Positions 36,508 to 49,816 of a DNA stretch of 64,000 bases are shown in pieces. Source of the stretch: Ficedula albicollis. Its lineage: Eukaryota > Chordata > Aves > Passeriformes > Muscicapidae. The notes beneath the pieces were generated by a model. That model was not told the origin of the DNA and did no database searches. It was given only the letters and a program-made list of their open reading frames with translations. The position numbers and the translations under genes were made by a program. The DNA is taken from positions 5,619,026 through 5,683,025 of the forward strand of contig NC_021678.1 of assembly GCF_000247815.1 (NCBI RefSeq), given 5' to 3'. The stretch's first letter is position 1, and the number at the start of each line of letters is the position of its first letter.

Positions 36508-39500
36508 GCAAACCTCATTCAAATTCCCATATAGCTCTAGCCAAAACACAGGCCAAATCATGATCCAAATAACCTCCTCCTCAGCCCACCTTCATTGCCA
36601 TTCTGTTTCAGTGGCAAATGCAGCATAGAAAAGATGCCTGAATGCTTAATTCAGAAATTTACTGTTTAAGGCATTGCTTGTATGAACACCAGCGTAACAC
36701 GTAGAATACCAATGTCCTAAATTTAGTAGTTTAGTCTGAGTCATTTTCACTATGTGGGAGGGCTGTGAAGACACTCCATGGAGTGGAGAAACTTGCTGGT
36801 AGTGTCTGTCCAATGAGATTTTTTTTTTAAAGTCAGAACACAGCAGAACTACAGATATGTTTGTGAGTAAAATGCAGTTTAGTTGCAGGCTCCAGCACAG
36901 GAGAGGGGTGGTGTTGCTCTCCACCCACTTCAAAAGCTGAAGTCAAGTTTGACTGATATCTATCTCTGACACTGAAATAGGCACAGAATTTGTCATGACA
37001 GCAACACACAGACAGAGGTAAACACTCTGGCTGTGTGATTTGGAGGGACATGGTGTGGTGTAATCCCCAGATTTGTCTGTGCAGTTACATCTTATTTTCA
37101 GATTTCCTAGTGATAGCAGTTGAGTAGATACAATCCTACATGTAACCAACCAGCAGGCAAAAGTTATCCCTAGATTCATTCAGTGAGGGGTGAAATGTTG
37201 TTCCACTGAAGACCAGGTCACTTTTGCCACATAAGTCATCCAGCAGGGCTAGAGGTACACACAGAGCCTTTGAAATACATGGGCACAAGTCATTAGGTGT
37301 GGATGTGAAAGAGGCATTTAGACATGGTATTCTGAACACCTTCCTGCCAGTCTGGGTTTTATTCTTGCTCCATTAGTCTTTCTTCATGAATGCAACTGAT
37401 TTGAAGTTGACAGAAATTTAGCAATTCCATTTTGGAGATGCTTCCTGGGATGCTATGGAATGAAACTGCTCCTCTCCTCAAATGAAAACCTAACTTTAGT
37501 CAGAATTGGTAATGGTTTTATTCTGAATAAAAGTTAGTTCTAGGTCAACCCCTGCTCTCTGTGTTGAGAAATGAAGCAAGCAAAGGTGAAGGGTGTTTTC
37601 ATGCACTGTATCGTGTCTGATATCAGCCATGGCAGATGTGTAAACAGACTGAGGCTTGATCCTATACCTTGATTCTCCTAAGTGGTGCCACAGAGGTCAG
37701 GACTCTGCTTAAACAGACTGGAGAATTGGTTGTGATGTGCTTAATGCCAATGAGATGAACTCTGTTCCTAGAGAAACTCCAGTAAAATCAAAAGCTTGTT
37801 AATAAGAAAAGTAGTTAGCTGCTATCCTAAACAAAGCAAAATTCCAAACAAAACCCTGTTCTGCTATTTGTTCTCATGCTGGCATTTAGCTGCCAGGAAA
37901 GACCAGTCTTACAAATGTGAAATCATATCCATGGCAACATGCAAGCCATGTTTAACTTTGCAGCATGTTAAAAGGTACATTAAAAAAAAAAAAGTATTTT
38001 ACTGTCGAGAATAGCAATTGTGACTTTTAAGTCAGCTATTTTAACTCAGCCTGTGAATGTTGAGTGGTGAGGGTAAGGGCCAGAGGCACAGCTTGTTCCT
38101 CAGAGTACTTGTTGCTAGACATTCCCAGAAGGTATTATTGCTTAAATACAGCTTGTGTTTTCTTTAGCAAGGAAGATGACAGGTTGTGATATTGGACTGC
38201 AGTGAAGTACCACTGGTGCTATTCTACCCTTCATGAGTGAGCAGTGCTGGGCTGGCAAGCTCATGCCCTTTTATGGGGCAAGTACTGGATTCAAGGAGCC
38301 TACTTTGTGGTGTGGCATCCTAGGATTATAAGCACCCTTCTCAGGTGTTGTTTAGTGACTCCAGCATAGTGCTAAAAAGCCAACATTGCTCACAGAGTAG
38401 GAGAGCAGCTGAAGTAGGGAGTAGACTGAATTAGTGTCTGGGCTTGAAAGTGTATTGGAAAAAGTAACAGAAAGATCCCAACTTGGAGCAAAAGCTGAAG
38501 CTGAAAACTGCAGATGGTTTTCTTGTCTGTACGATAATGTCAAACCCAAAAAAAGGGAGTTTTCACACTCTGATGTCTGTTTAGCACAAAGTAAAAATTA
38601 CGTACTGGAAAATGGAGCCCCGTCTCGAGAAGGCAGCTCTGTGCCTATACAATACCATACAGGGCTCTGTGGAAGTTGAGCTTGACTGCTTTTGCAGAGG
38701 TCTCTGAAGCCTTGAGCTCTGAAGTGTTGTTTGCTGTGGAGTGAAGGGAGGGAAAAAGAGCAATGGGATGTGTCCTCAGTAGTTTTTATCTATTAGCAGC
38801 GGCATGATAATGCCATTCAGAGTGAGTTATGCTAGGAATCTCTTCTTAAAACCAGAAGTTTCATCTCTAAGGGTAGCAGAACAGCCCATGCTTGTTGTGA
38901 GGGCAGTGCCAGAGGTCACAATACAGCTGGATTCCAAAAGGCATGGTGGAAAAGAAGAACAGGATGTTCTGGTAGCTACTGTCATGTGTGTCTTGAAGCA
39001 AAAGTACTGGTAGATGCAGTAACCTGAGTGTCTGGCTCTGAAAAGACAGCATCATCTTGGAATAACAAACATGTATTTGCTGTCTTCTGTAGCTATTTGT
39101 CATGGTTCTTGTTTCTCTCTTTTCTTATTTAGCTGCACAGAAGTGAGGCAAACATGATAAAAGGTGCACTTCATATAGAAATTTAACAGCATATATATTA
39201 GCATTTACCTCTCTTTACAGAAGTATTGAGGTAATTTATCAGTACAACCTGTTGTCTCATGTTTTAGGAGAGCCTCAGACCTGTGTCTAGCTGGGCAATG
39301 AGGTTTGGACTGTTCTGCACCTTTCCACTTTTGTAAGGTGGACACAGATGCTGTGCTCTAGCAGGATGAATGATTTGACACTGTACCTCAGATACTGGAG
39401 GTTCTGTGTTCAGTCTGGGGAGAAGAAGTGTCTGAGATGCCTTGCTAATAGGCTGTCTGCATGTTGGTGTGAGGGGAGAGAAGTGAAGCACCAGGCACTA

Positions 39501-42500
39501 CCAGAATAGCATCCTGGGGGCCTGAATCCACAGCAACTCTTTACATGGGACTTCAGTGAGAGTCGCCTGTTCCATAGGCTTTTGAAATAATTTTATCTTC
39601 GGGTGACTAAAATGAGAGCCTAGGAGCCTGAAGTACCTAAATTTAACAAGAAAATTACTTTTGTTTGTGGGAAGTTTCCTGAAAGGACTTCAGGAGTGAT
39701 TCTGCAGGGAACTTTGGATTCTGCCTCGGGTGGTGATATCCCTTGTGGATTGTGTTGCTCAGTCTGTAGAGTTGTCAATACAAGGCATATTGCTACATCA
39801 GCCCTGTGTGTGCTTTGGCCTTTGCTCTGGATCTTACTCTAGTCATGCAACTCTTCTTTTGCAGGATGTTAGTATCTTTAGATCTGTCTGCTGGGTTCTT
39901 CCTGCTTTCATGCTGAAGAGTGTGTGGGAGAAGGTGGCCAGGAGTATAGTGTTGGAACGACCTTTTACTGATGGGGAGGCACGGTGGTGGTGTATGCTGC
40001 CAGCACACTCTGGCAGTGGATGCTTCTACTTCAGCAAAGCTGTGCCTTCTACTCTTCTACTGCTCAATCTTGTGGGAGCAGGAGAAAAATGGTACTTGCA
40101 GAAGCCTGGGTTGGAGGGCAGTGGGGTGTGTGACAACTGTGCAGGGGGACACCCCAAGTGGGGGTGCCATGTGAGCCATGGGTTTTACCCTTCTTATTCT
40201 AGTGTACATAGCCATGCCTGCTAAAGTCAGCTGTGCCCATGTAGCTGGGATGTCTTCTGCTGCTGTCACTTCTTGGGGAAATCTTCTTTAACAGGTCCTT
40301 GAACACTAGCTAGAACTGTGGCACCCATCGAGACACACAGGGGCTCAGAGACCCCATTAACTCAAGGACTTTCCCCTAACCTTAGCAGACCTCAGGGAAG
40401 ACCTCCAGCACTTGGATCCTGACCTCAGACCAAATGCCTCTCTCAGGTATCTTTGAGGGGAATTTGATAGAATTTTCCTCATTTCATCATTAAGTTCCCA
40501 CTGGTGGTCTCTTCTTTTGAAGAGACGATAGGACCCACTGAAAGGCTATTTTTCCATGAGGGTAACTTCAGCATACTGATGACAGCTATGGTGGGTGTCT
40601 ACTGAACCAAGAGTGTCAAAGCCAACATCTAAAATGACCTTTGGGCTGTTTACTCAAAGCAGTAACAGACTCGCCCCCGTCTTCCTGATAAGGCCATCAC
40701 TTATCAAGAAATAAGAAGAGCAAGTGGCTAGGTATGGAAATCGTTGTGGGAGTTCCTAATTGAAAACATACAGCACTGTACAGAAGTAATGCTATACACC
40801 AGTAACCTTTGCTTCTTCTGTGGAAGATGTATGAAGAAACCAGGAGAATTACCAGGTATTGGAAAAAAGTTTATTTCAACACAAATAGAAAACCTTTTCT
40901 TGGAGAGACAGATGTCTGTAATTTAATTCAAGTGTATCCTCATGTTTCATGATTCTGTTTCCTAGATATGTAATAAATTATCAGAAATCAACAATTTTCA
41001 TCTCACTTAAATGAAACATTTTGGAAGAGGAGGCTAAAGTAAGTCAAGATTAAGTAGACACTGAAAATTTAGTAAGCTCTTGATTTAATAGCTAGATATG
41101 TAGAAAGCTAAATACCAAACAGAAGCCAATGAGTTGGTTTCCATTCTAATTTAGAAAATCAAGTTCTTTTTTACGAAAAAGTTTCCATATAATCATGAGA
41201 TAAAAATATACTTCAATATATGCTTTAGCAAGTATTGGTATTTTGATGGATTTAACTCATTAAGCTATATTGTAGCATTTTGCCATCTCAAACTAAGCCT
41301 TGTTTTAGCTAGTGTTCAGCTGATTTAGTTGTTTTTTTTCTTTTAATTAATTTTTATTCTTTAATTTATATTGATTTTTATTTGGGGTCAGAATAGGAGC
41401 ACCATCTAATCCCTGATTTGCTAGAGAATGTCTAGACTGGCTGGTATGAGGCTTTTCATCCTGGAAAGTTTTAGTAAGATCCCTCTCCACTTGTTATATG
41501 CGTCACATAGGTACTGAAACTGAAAGCTTTAGATGTGATACAACACCTAGTAATAAACTGTTTCTACTTTTTTTTTTTTTTAGGGGAAAGAAATATCATC
41601 TTTTGGCAGTGTTCCCTCTCAAACCTCAGAGACTTGCTGATCTGCTGTGTAGATCTGTGCTGTAGTTGCAAAGTATCAAAACAGAACTAAGGATTTTTAT
41701 ATCTACTCTTCCCACCCAGCACTCACAGCTCCTTCCCCCTTCCCTGTCTGTCGTGTGGTTTCTGAAGGCGTTGAGGAGACAAGAGAGGAAGGGACACAGA
41801 ACTGACCATGGACAGATAAAAGGAGAATAGTGCCAACAACTGAGCCTCATTTCTTTAGGAACACAGCCTGAAAATGCTTTAGTAATTAGAATGGATGGTG
41901 AATATTGCAGGTTTTTTGAGGAGGGAGGGGGGTAAGCAAGGGAGGAGCAACTGGTTTCCATGTCAGATTAAGGAATTTGCAAGTGTTGGGGCAAATGGCC
42001 CATTTTCTTCCTTACACTCTGAGCTTTTTTTTAATGAGAATGATGGTTTTCTATTTTCTTGTGCTGTTGTGATACATCATGGGAACACTTGGCAATGACA
42101 CATATTAAACATGGACCCCAGTTGCAGCTAGTCGGCCATGAAGGATAATGACATCCAAACCAGAATTCCAGTTATGTCACTGAGATGCTAAATTTCTTAT
42201 TGAATTTTGGAGTTTTCTTTGCCATTTTCTATGCAAAGCAGGCAGTTGGAGTGGAAAAGGTCATTTTGATAAAAATCCAACTTTTCACTAAAATCAGTTC
42301 TCTTCAGCACCCTGTCCCAAAATCTGTTATGTTCACAGTGTTCCAGAACAGTCTTGCCATCTGTCAGAAGCATTTTTAGGTAACAAATTATTCAACCTAA
42401 CTGTGCCCTGTCTTTACCGTACCAGTTGTGTTGTTTTTGAACTTCCTTGGGATAGATAAGCCTGAGGCTCACCAAAGGCAGCAGGAATCTCCAGACACTA

Positions 42501-45500
42501 AAGGGGAACCTCTAGAGCCCAGAAATAGAAATGTCCTGAGGACGGGGGTGTTTCTGAAGCACCAGTCATCTCCTGAGTAGGGATGTCTTTACCTACTACT
42601 GCAGAAACCAAGTGTATTCCAGCACTGAGGTAGTGCTGTTCCAGAAAGAAGTGTATGTCTTGCTCTCCCTTTAAAATGGATCCTCTTTTGCATACTTTGT
42701 ATTCTGGTAGGAGGTGGGAGGTCACACTCAAGACTCTTCCTGACAAGATCCAAATTTGTATTATCCACCCCCAGTTACTACCTAAAACATAGAAAAAGTT
42801 CTCAGATAAAGAAAGGATTTTTCTCTTTCAGCCGTGTGTCCTGATCATGAGGCTGAGGATTCAGCCTTCTTAGGATCAAAGCCTGAATTTTTGTTTAGAG
42901 CCCCCGTATCCAAAACCCCATGATAAAGGCATTTCTTGAGGAGGTGAGAGGCAAGGGTTTGAGCTGATGAATACATATCTCATGCTTCTTTTCAAGATCA
43001 TGCTAATTACTAGACTGTGATGTGAGAAGCAGACAGTGTTGCCATTGGTTACTCGACCTGGGTTTCAAAAGCAAGTGGCCCCAGCCAAATTTTAAGCCCC
43101 GGCAGTGCTTGGTCATTGTGCTGTCAGCTGTGCTGCCTCCAGTGTGGGCTCTCTGGGGTTGGCTCAGGCTGGAAATGAGTTCTGTCGACTCTCCGAGGCT
43201 GGGGAATATCTGGGGCAGGCAGGGTGATATGGGAAGCAGTTAAAGGGCACAGATTGCTCTGTTGGGGGGCAGAGTAGAAGCCTTCTCTAGCCACAGTTAG
43301 GGAATTAACTTTCTCCAAATGCTGTTGTTTGTGCAACGTGTCACTATGAGAGCTGTTGAATATTTTTTCCACTAATGAACTTGATAGTCGCCACATTCAC
43401 CAGTTGGTGGAACAGATTTACCAATCATTTCTGAGTTTAAGTGAATGGGACTTAACTTGTGGTTAAAGTTTTGGGGTGTGTTTGTTTGTTTGTTTGTTGT
43501 TTGTTTTTTTATAATACACTTCATTCTCTTGCTGGACTGGAACTTTTAACAGTTTTATTTTGTCTCCTCAAGTCTTCTTCAAGATAAGGTTTTCTTGTAT
43601 TCTGAAATTATGTGGCAGAAGGCAAAAAATAATCTTGTGACTCATTAGGAAATAAACAGAGGCATAATTGCCATCTGTGTTGCAGTCCATTTAATCTTTT
43701 CTCTCTCCAGTCATGGAAAAAAGTTCATAAAAAAAAAGTTGAGGTCTGGTTTTGTGATATTTTTGAGAGAAGCTAGCATAAAAAAATTACAGAAAAGAAA
43801 GGGAAAAAAAGTCCCAATATGGGCACTATACATTATCTTAGACAAAACGGATTAAATTTCTGACACCCTACTCATCAAATTCTGACCTTGATTTGACCCC
43901 ATTGGCTTTTTACTGTTTGATGTTCTCAAACGATTTGGTGCCACTTTTCCTTAGTAGTGCAGTTAATTTTGAGTGTTAGATAGAGATCAATAGTCATAGC
44001 TTGAAATTGGCACTTTTGGACAAAAAATATGTTGTGTGGCAGTAACATAGATTTGATCATAGTTCAGCTAAGAAAATGGTGTACTCTTTCATTATTGTTT
44101 TCAATGACAGTATCCAGAGTGTTACTTCATTCTCCTAGCAAGCTTCTGACAGTCTCTTGTAATATCTTATCTATCAAAGAGTTTTCATTCCTCTCCTTTC
44201 ATGCTTGGCTTCTGGAGTGGAACTTTATTTAAAAGGTCCCTGAAATTAGAAAGAATGACCATGGCACTTCTGCTATCAAGCTGCTCAGTAAGAAATAAAC
44301 CCCCTTCCTTCTTGTGTGTCTTGTGTCTGGCCTCCTTCTTGCCCACATTGAAATCTCATTTACTGTGCTGGCTGTATAGTGGAAGCTTGACTGTCAGGAG
44401 CAAGTAAGTGGCCTGTTGCATAAGATTTAATCTTCTCACAGGTAGGTGCTTTTGCACTGTCTTCCCCACCTCCGTCCGTGTGAAAGTTCCCTGTGCCTTT
44501 CTTTCAGCCCATTGCTGCAGTGAGAGGTGGGCCTCCACCCAAGGGATGTTTACTCCTCAACTGCAGCTCCGAGGATCTGCCTCTGGAGTATGCAGCTGCT
44601 CTGGAGTGCTGGCATGGGGCTCAGGTAGTCTCTAGGGCACTGGATTTGGCAGGACTGTGCTTGTTTCTGCGGGGTCCCCCTCCAGAACACTTGGTATTGT
44701 TTAGATGTAATTAAGCTCTTCTTCAGGCTTCCATTTATGCAGGTACTGAACATTTTGGGGAGTTTTCAGCACGCCACTAAAATCTGGCCTCTGGTACAGG
44801 TGTGCCCTTCCTCCAGTATAACTTTGGATGTCCTGACTAGTGTAATCCAAATTTGACAGGTGGCTAAAAATATCTTTTTTAACTAAATTCAATTAAATTA
44901 TATATGTAGGGGAGGGGGGAAATACACAGATTGGTTGAGGAGAGGCTGTAGAGAGAGGCACGTGGGAGAAAGATGTCATGACAGTCTCAGGGGCAAGGAA
45001 ATGCCAGCCATGGCTTGTGCCTTCTTCATACCAAGGAAGAGTCCAACCTTTGGACACAGATGAATAAGGAACCTGGCTGCAGCATTCTTCTGCTCCTGGA
45101 ATTATTTGATTAATTTTCACATTTCCTGGGAAAATTGTGAGCACCTCTGTTTCACCAACTACTTGAACAGCATTCCCATAAGTCCCCGCAAATCTTGATG
45201 AAGTAATTTGTCAGGTACCTTCTGAAGAGCTTTTTAAATGCCAAGCACTAACAATTTCAGATCAGAAAAGTCCTGAGTTTCTTCTAGACTGCTTATTTGA
45301 GAACCAGGTGCCAAAGCAGTTTCACACAAATAATTTTTTACTACTTGGAAGCCAAGATGCCCAGTTAAAAACTGCAAGTGATTATATTTTCCTTTCTGTT
45401 TTCTTTAAAATTCAGCCTCTGGAAAGTGTGTTCAGATAAAATGTGGACAAAATAATTCTCCATGATTTTCTGGCTGTTTAGCAGAGGAACAATGGCAGTG

Positions 45501-47890
45501 ACGGATAAAGACTGCAGAGAAGGGATATTGTAGGTACCCATGACTCATGCTCTTTACCTGACATCACCTCTGGGGCCTGTAGATATGAAATGGAGTTAGA
45601 CCTTGTACTAAGGAGCTTCACACTTTTGGTCTCTGACTCAAGTCTGGAAATGCTTTGTGGACTGCCTTCCTGACATTTATCATGTCCTAAAGGCAATTGC
45701 ATATAGCATGCTTTTTCATAGGCCTGTGTTCTTCCACCCATAAGCCCCAGCCTGCTGTCAGGAGGGCTTGGAGATGTACCAAAGCAAGGCTCTCCACTTG
45801 TGTGACCTGAGTTTAGTTGCATCTGTTTGAAGAGATTTTCCCTGATGAGCACACAGCAAGTGTGCCGTAGTACTGACCTCTCACGTATGTGGCTGGAATT
45901 CAAACATCACCTTGTAGACAGAAGCCCATGGGTGCACATCTACATGAGGTCTGAAACCTTTGATTCCTTTCAAGGGTGTGTCTTTGTGACAGTCTCCATC
46001 TGTAGTCAATAAGCTCATGATAAATCACAAATTCCTCTCCTGGAGACCGAGCATCAGTGGTGCTGAGTACCAGCAGTTCCCTTTAGCTTCAATGGCCACT
46101 GCAGGTGCTGAATGTCCTGTTTACATCTGCTCACCTCCCAGGGGGCCACATTGTCCAATTGCCTTTGGGAATGTGTGCTGTTCTCATTGGCTGGGATTTG
46201 TTACTGATAGAATAAAGTTACCACACGGCTTTAAATCCCATGTAAAACCAGGAACAAAGATTTGGTGAAAACAAGCCTTTAATAAAACTTTGATTACAGT
46301 TTTCGCTATCCTCTGAAAGATTTTAGGTAGGCAAGCTTCTCACCTCTTTTCTGTGACTCATCTGCAACCCTGAGCAGCTGCCTTCCTTCCCAGGTTCAGT
46401 TTTAAACCTAAAAGAAAGGCTCAGCCTTGCCTTCCAACAGCCATTGAGTGTGTTTTGAAAAGCAGTGCCACTGTAGCTGCTCATGCTCCTCTTGTTTATA
46501 CTTTTCCTGACTGATATGCAAGTTTTAGTGCCTAAGGGCATTACTTGTGAGTTTTTTCTAGAGCAGCTCCAAAGCTGTGCCAGTGGATTTTTCTAGTTTA
46601 TAGCATCAGCTATTCAGACAGGTGTGTAACAACTTGATCGGCTATACTTTTAGGTGATGCCATTGATTACTAAGGCAACACATGCACTTATAGGTAAGAT
46701 ATACTTAAAAATGTCTTGCTCAGTCAGAAATGGAGCCCTTAATCTGCTCCACATCCTGCAGTTCAGCAGGAAGACTGTATGTTCTGTGGGAGCAGAAGCA
46801 AACTCCAGAGCACTGAAGAGGTGAATTGAAGCAAGTAATCACTGGAAGACTTGACATACGAGATTTGATCACCTGCTGAATTCTGGGGATTCTTCAGGGA
46901 CAGGATCTTTGAGAAATCCCTGGCATGCTGCTGGTTGCATAGAATTGATAAGAATAGTGAATTGTTTTTAGAAGGGAAGCTGGGATATTGTAAAAGTACC
47001 AAATGATACTGCTATGGTAGTTGATACACAGAATGTGTGTTTGTAGCCTGGATTGTTACATGCTTCTAGGTTTGCTTGAAATTTTAGGTACACACTTACT
47101 ATAACTTTTCGTGTAGGCAAAATACCCAGCAATATTTTAGTAAATTATTTGGAACAGGAATTGCAAAGTCAAAATAAATGGCTTATTTGCTTTATTACCA
47201 GGGACTACACATGTGCTGTAATTGGGCTGGTTTATTAGAGCCAGATGTAAAAATGCTGCTTTCGGATAACTCCATCCCTTGCACACTGTCTTACTGTGAT
47301 ATGTTCTGTGTATACCCATGTAAGTGTGGCATGGTTGCACTCTTTGCCTTGACTGTACAAAAGGGAGTGCCTGCATTTGGGGATCTGGAAAGAAGTGTTT
47401 TTGTGGGCACCCAAATGGTATGTGGGGCATGAATAAGCACAGCTATGCAGCTTTATAGATTAAGAGCAGTATTCTGGGAAGCTCAGTGGTGCCTGTGCTG
47501 TTTTGGCTCAGCTGTTTTGGTCTATGGCTGAGTTTGTCTGAATTGTGGTTATAACCATGTTGAACAGTGGATTGCAATAACATTCTGGGGCTGATTGTAG
47601 CAATGGGATAAAAGAATGGATTATGATAAGTGAAGGAAATACTGGACTTTGGTGCTTTTATGAGTAATAAAATATCTGCTGTGCAATATGTTTAGCAATA
47701 CATACAGAAACAAAACATCTGTGAGGTTGCTTAGTGTTTTCCCAAGCTTTTTTTTAGGTTGTTAAAGGTAAGATCTGGGCCACCTTGAATACAGTGGAAA
47801 ACTGCCTTTGCCTCTTTTGGATCAGAATTCCTCCCTTATGTCTGTGCCTACTGTACTTGGTAAATCACCAGAACCCCATCACAGCTAACG
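36508..47890. other. Unique non-coding DNA, no gene or TE recognised
   Basis: About 11.4 kb. The longest frame (39730-40224, plus, 164 codons, Cys-rich) begins at GTG and has no ATG until about residue 61, so it is not a credible eukaryotic ORF. The 141-codon minus frame at 45478-45903 begins at TTG. A (TTTG)n microsatellite lies at 43481-43510. At 46185-46310 two AATAAA signals and CCAAT-like motifs hint at an LTR, but I could not find matching ends or a target-site duplication. Confidence 0.5.
43481..43510. repeat. (TTTG)n microsatellite
   Basis: About seven TTTG units with one irregular 'ttgt' unit, followed by a T run. Confidence 0.85.
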
Positions 47891-48011
47891 TCAGAAAGCA
47901 GAGAGCAACTGAGCTCTGCTTTCAAAATTCAATGCAGTGCCCCCAGGCAGCTCAGAAAGCAGAGAGCAACTGAGCTGTACTTTCAAAATTCAATGCAGTG
48001 CCCCCAGGCAG
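47891..48011. repeat. Tandem duplication, 61-bp unit, 2 copies
   Basis: Units begin 'tcagaaagcagagagcaact' at 47891 and 47952 and end 'cagtgcccccaggcag'. They differ at about two bases ('ctctgc' versus 'ctgtac'). Confidence 0.93.
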
Positions 48012-48315
48012 TGCTTAGGGGCAGATGTTGTACTTGGGCTTGGGCACTCCCATTGCTTTTCTCCATGCTGAGGGTCTTCTGAACAAAGAGGTGGGAAAAG
48101 CCAGCAGGAAACATAGCTGCTTGAAAACAAGGCTCAGAGGTGGCAAGGGACTGATGGCAAACCAGGAGCACAGTTGGGGAAGAGACCCTGTTGGCCTGGC
48201 CACCTCTGATCACATAGCAGTCTGTGTGTGCAAGGAATTTAGATGGGGTCACAACTAAGTAAAGTTACACTGCATTAAATGAATCCCAGAAGAAAGCAAC
48301 TTCTGCTCCAAAATC
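48012..48315. other. Unique non-coding DNA, nothing recognised
   Basis: A short spacer between the 61-bp duplication and the microsatellite. It holds overlapping frames on both strands below 90 codons, none recognised. Confidence 0.5.
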
Positions 48316-48340
48316 CTAACAAACAAACAAACAAACAAAC

Positions 48341-48371
<31 letters not shown>
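48316..48371. repeat. Compound microsatellite (AAAC)n(TAAC)n
   Basis: About six AAAC units pass without interruption into about seven TAAC units. The change of one base across the array suggests a point mutation that spread by slippage. It is a likely length-polymorphic marker. Confidence 0.95.
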
Positions 48372-48372
<1 letters not shown>

Positions 48373-49430
48373 CAGGAAAAAACCTCTCAATTGCCCAGAA
48401 GTCTTGCTTATAATGGGCAATAGCGCATGGATATTCTCCAGATGTAGGTTACAAATATTTGAATTGGAGTGTGTGAGATGGTGCCATATCCAATTTCTGA
48501 GTGATGCAAACCTGGACCAGTTTGGCCATGGGCACCTCTCCTCTCATGCCTTAATTCTAAGTAGATAGATGGTAGTGACTATTTGTACTGTAAATGCTGC
48601 TTTTCCTCTTTTGACCTCAGTACACTTAAAAAAGGTGGGATACTGCTTCAGGTCAGTTATGGGCTGAGAATTTCTATACTGAATTTTAACCTAAAGAGCA
48701 ATTACAAAGCCCAGTTTATAAATCTCTCAGAGATTTTAGAACAGCGCTACTGATCTCCAAATGATAGTGTCCTGCATATTATTGCTGAAATTTTCTGAAA
48801 GTAGTGCAAACCAGGAGGGAGCAATTAATACTTGGAGTAACCCCGTTTACTCTAGCAGTTTGGCCCTGAGGGAGTAGGAGCACTTGATGTCTGACAGCAG
48901 CCTCAAATGTCAGTATTTCTCCACTTGTTCATTTGCCTGCTTGCTGTGGTAGATTTCATGCCATTATAAGCTGTTTATGTACAGCCTGATCAAAGTACTT
49001 AATGACAGGGTTAATTTCTGTGTATAATGAGGAAGTCAAGACAGGAGACAGGTACTGTGTAATCGAATTTTTCATTTTGGAATTTGTTTCTCTTCGTGTA
49101 GGGCTAAGCTTTGATTTTTATTACCATTAATATCTGCATTTACTGTTCTTTCTAGTTTCTCAGATGAGCTAACCCTACTGCAGAAATAGTGGAGGCACTG
49201 AATTTTTCCAACAGCTTCCATGAAAGTATGAGGATAAAGTAAAAAGAGTCTATAACTTCTCTGCAACAAGACCTCAAAGTGCAGTTTGGTTTGGGGGACC
49301 CGTAAAATTGCACTTCTTGAACAGTCTACTGAGACACCTAATCCTTTTTTTTCTGACTCAGTAGGTATAGGCACAGACATGGATGCTTAAATACCTCTGT
49401 ACACAGCCAGAGAGACGAAGACTATGTTAA
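48372..49430. other. Unique non-coding DNA, nothing recognised
   Basis: Ordinary AT-rich sequence. One 102-codon minus frame (49072-49380) has no recognised domain. Confidence 0.5.
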
Positions 49431-49816
49431 AAATCTTTATAGAAATCTTATAGTTTATGAAATGTGTGTCTTCAGCAAGACTGCCAAGACTTTGCAATAA
49501 ATTAATCCCAGGAGCATCCCTTTGAAAGAGCTGATATTGCAAAGGGATGGGTGGAATTGGAGCATTAGATGTACATTTGCCCTGCTCATTTAGGCTTTCA
49601 TTTTTAGGTGCACTGAACGTTGTAAATCTTTATAGAAATCTTATAGTTTATGAAATGTGTGTCTTCAGCAAGACTGCCAAGACTTTGCAATAAATTAATC
49701 CCAGGAGCATCCCTTTGAAAGAGCTGATATTGCAAAGGGATGGGTGGAATTGGAGCATTAGATGTACATTTGCCCTGCTCATTTAGGCTTTCATTTTTAG
49801 GTGCACTGAACGTTGT
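49431..49816. repeat. Exact tandem duplication, 193-bp unit, 2 copies
   Basis: Unit 1 is 49431-49623 and unit 2 is 49624-49816, from 'aaatctttatagaaatctta' to 'gcactgaacgttgt'. No differences are visible by eye. Confidence 0.94.

Noticed and set aside
39730..40224. 164-codon Cys-rich plus-strand frame, the longest outside homopolymers
   Set aside because: It starts at GTG, has no ATG until about residue 61, shows no known domain and has no splice or promoter context. A frame this long can occur by chance in 64 kb.
45478..45903. 141-codon minus-strand frame
   Set aside because: It begins at TTG and has no recognised domain.
46185..46310. Possible LTR: two AATAAA signals and CCAAT-like motifs
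   Set aside because: I could not find TG...CA ends with a matching target-site duplication, so I did not call it.
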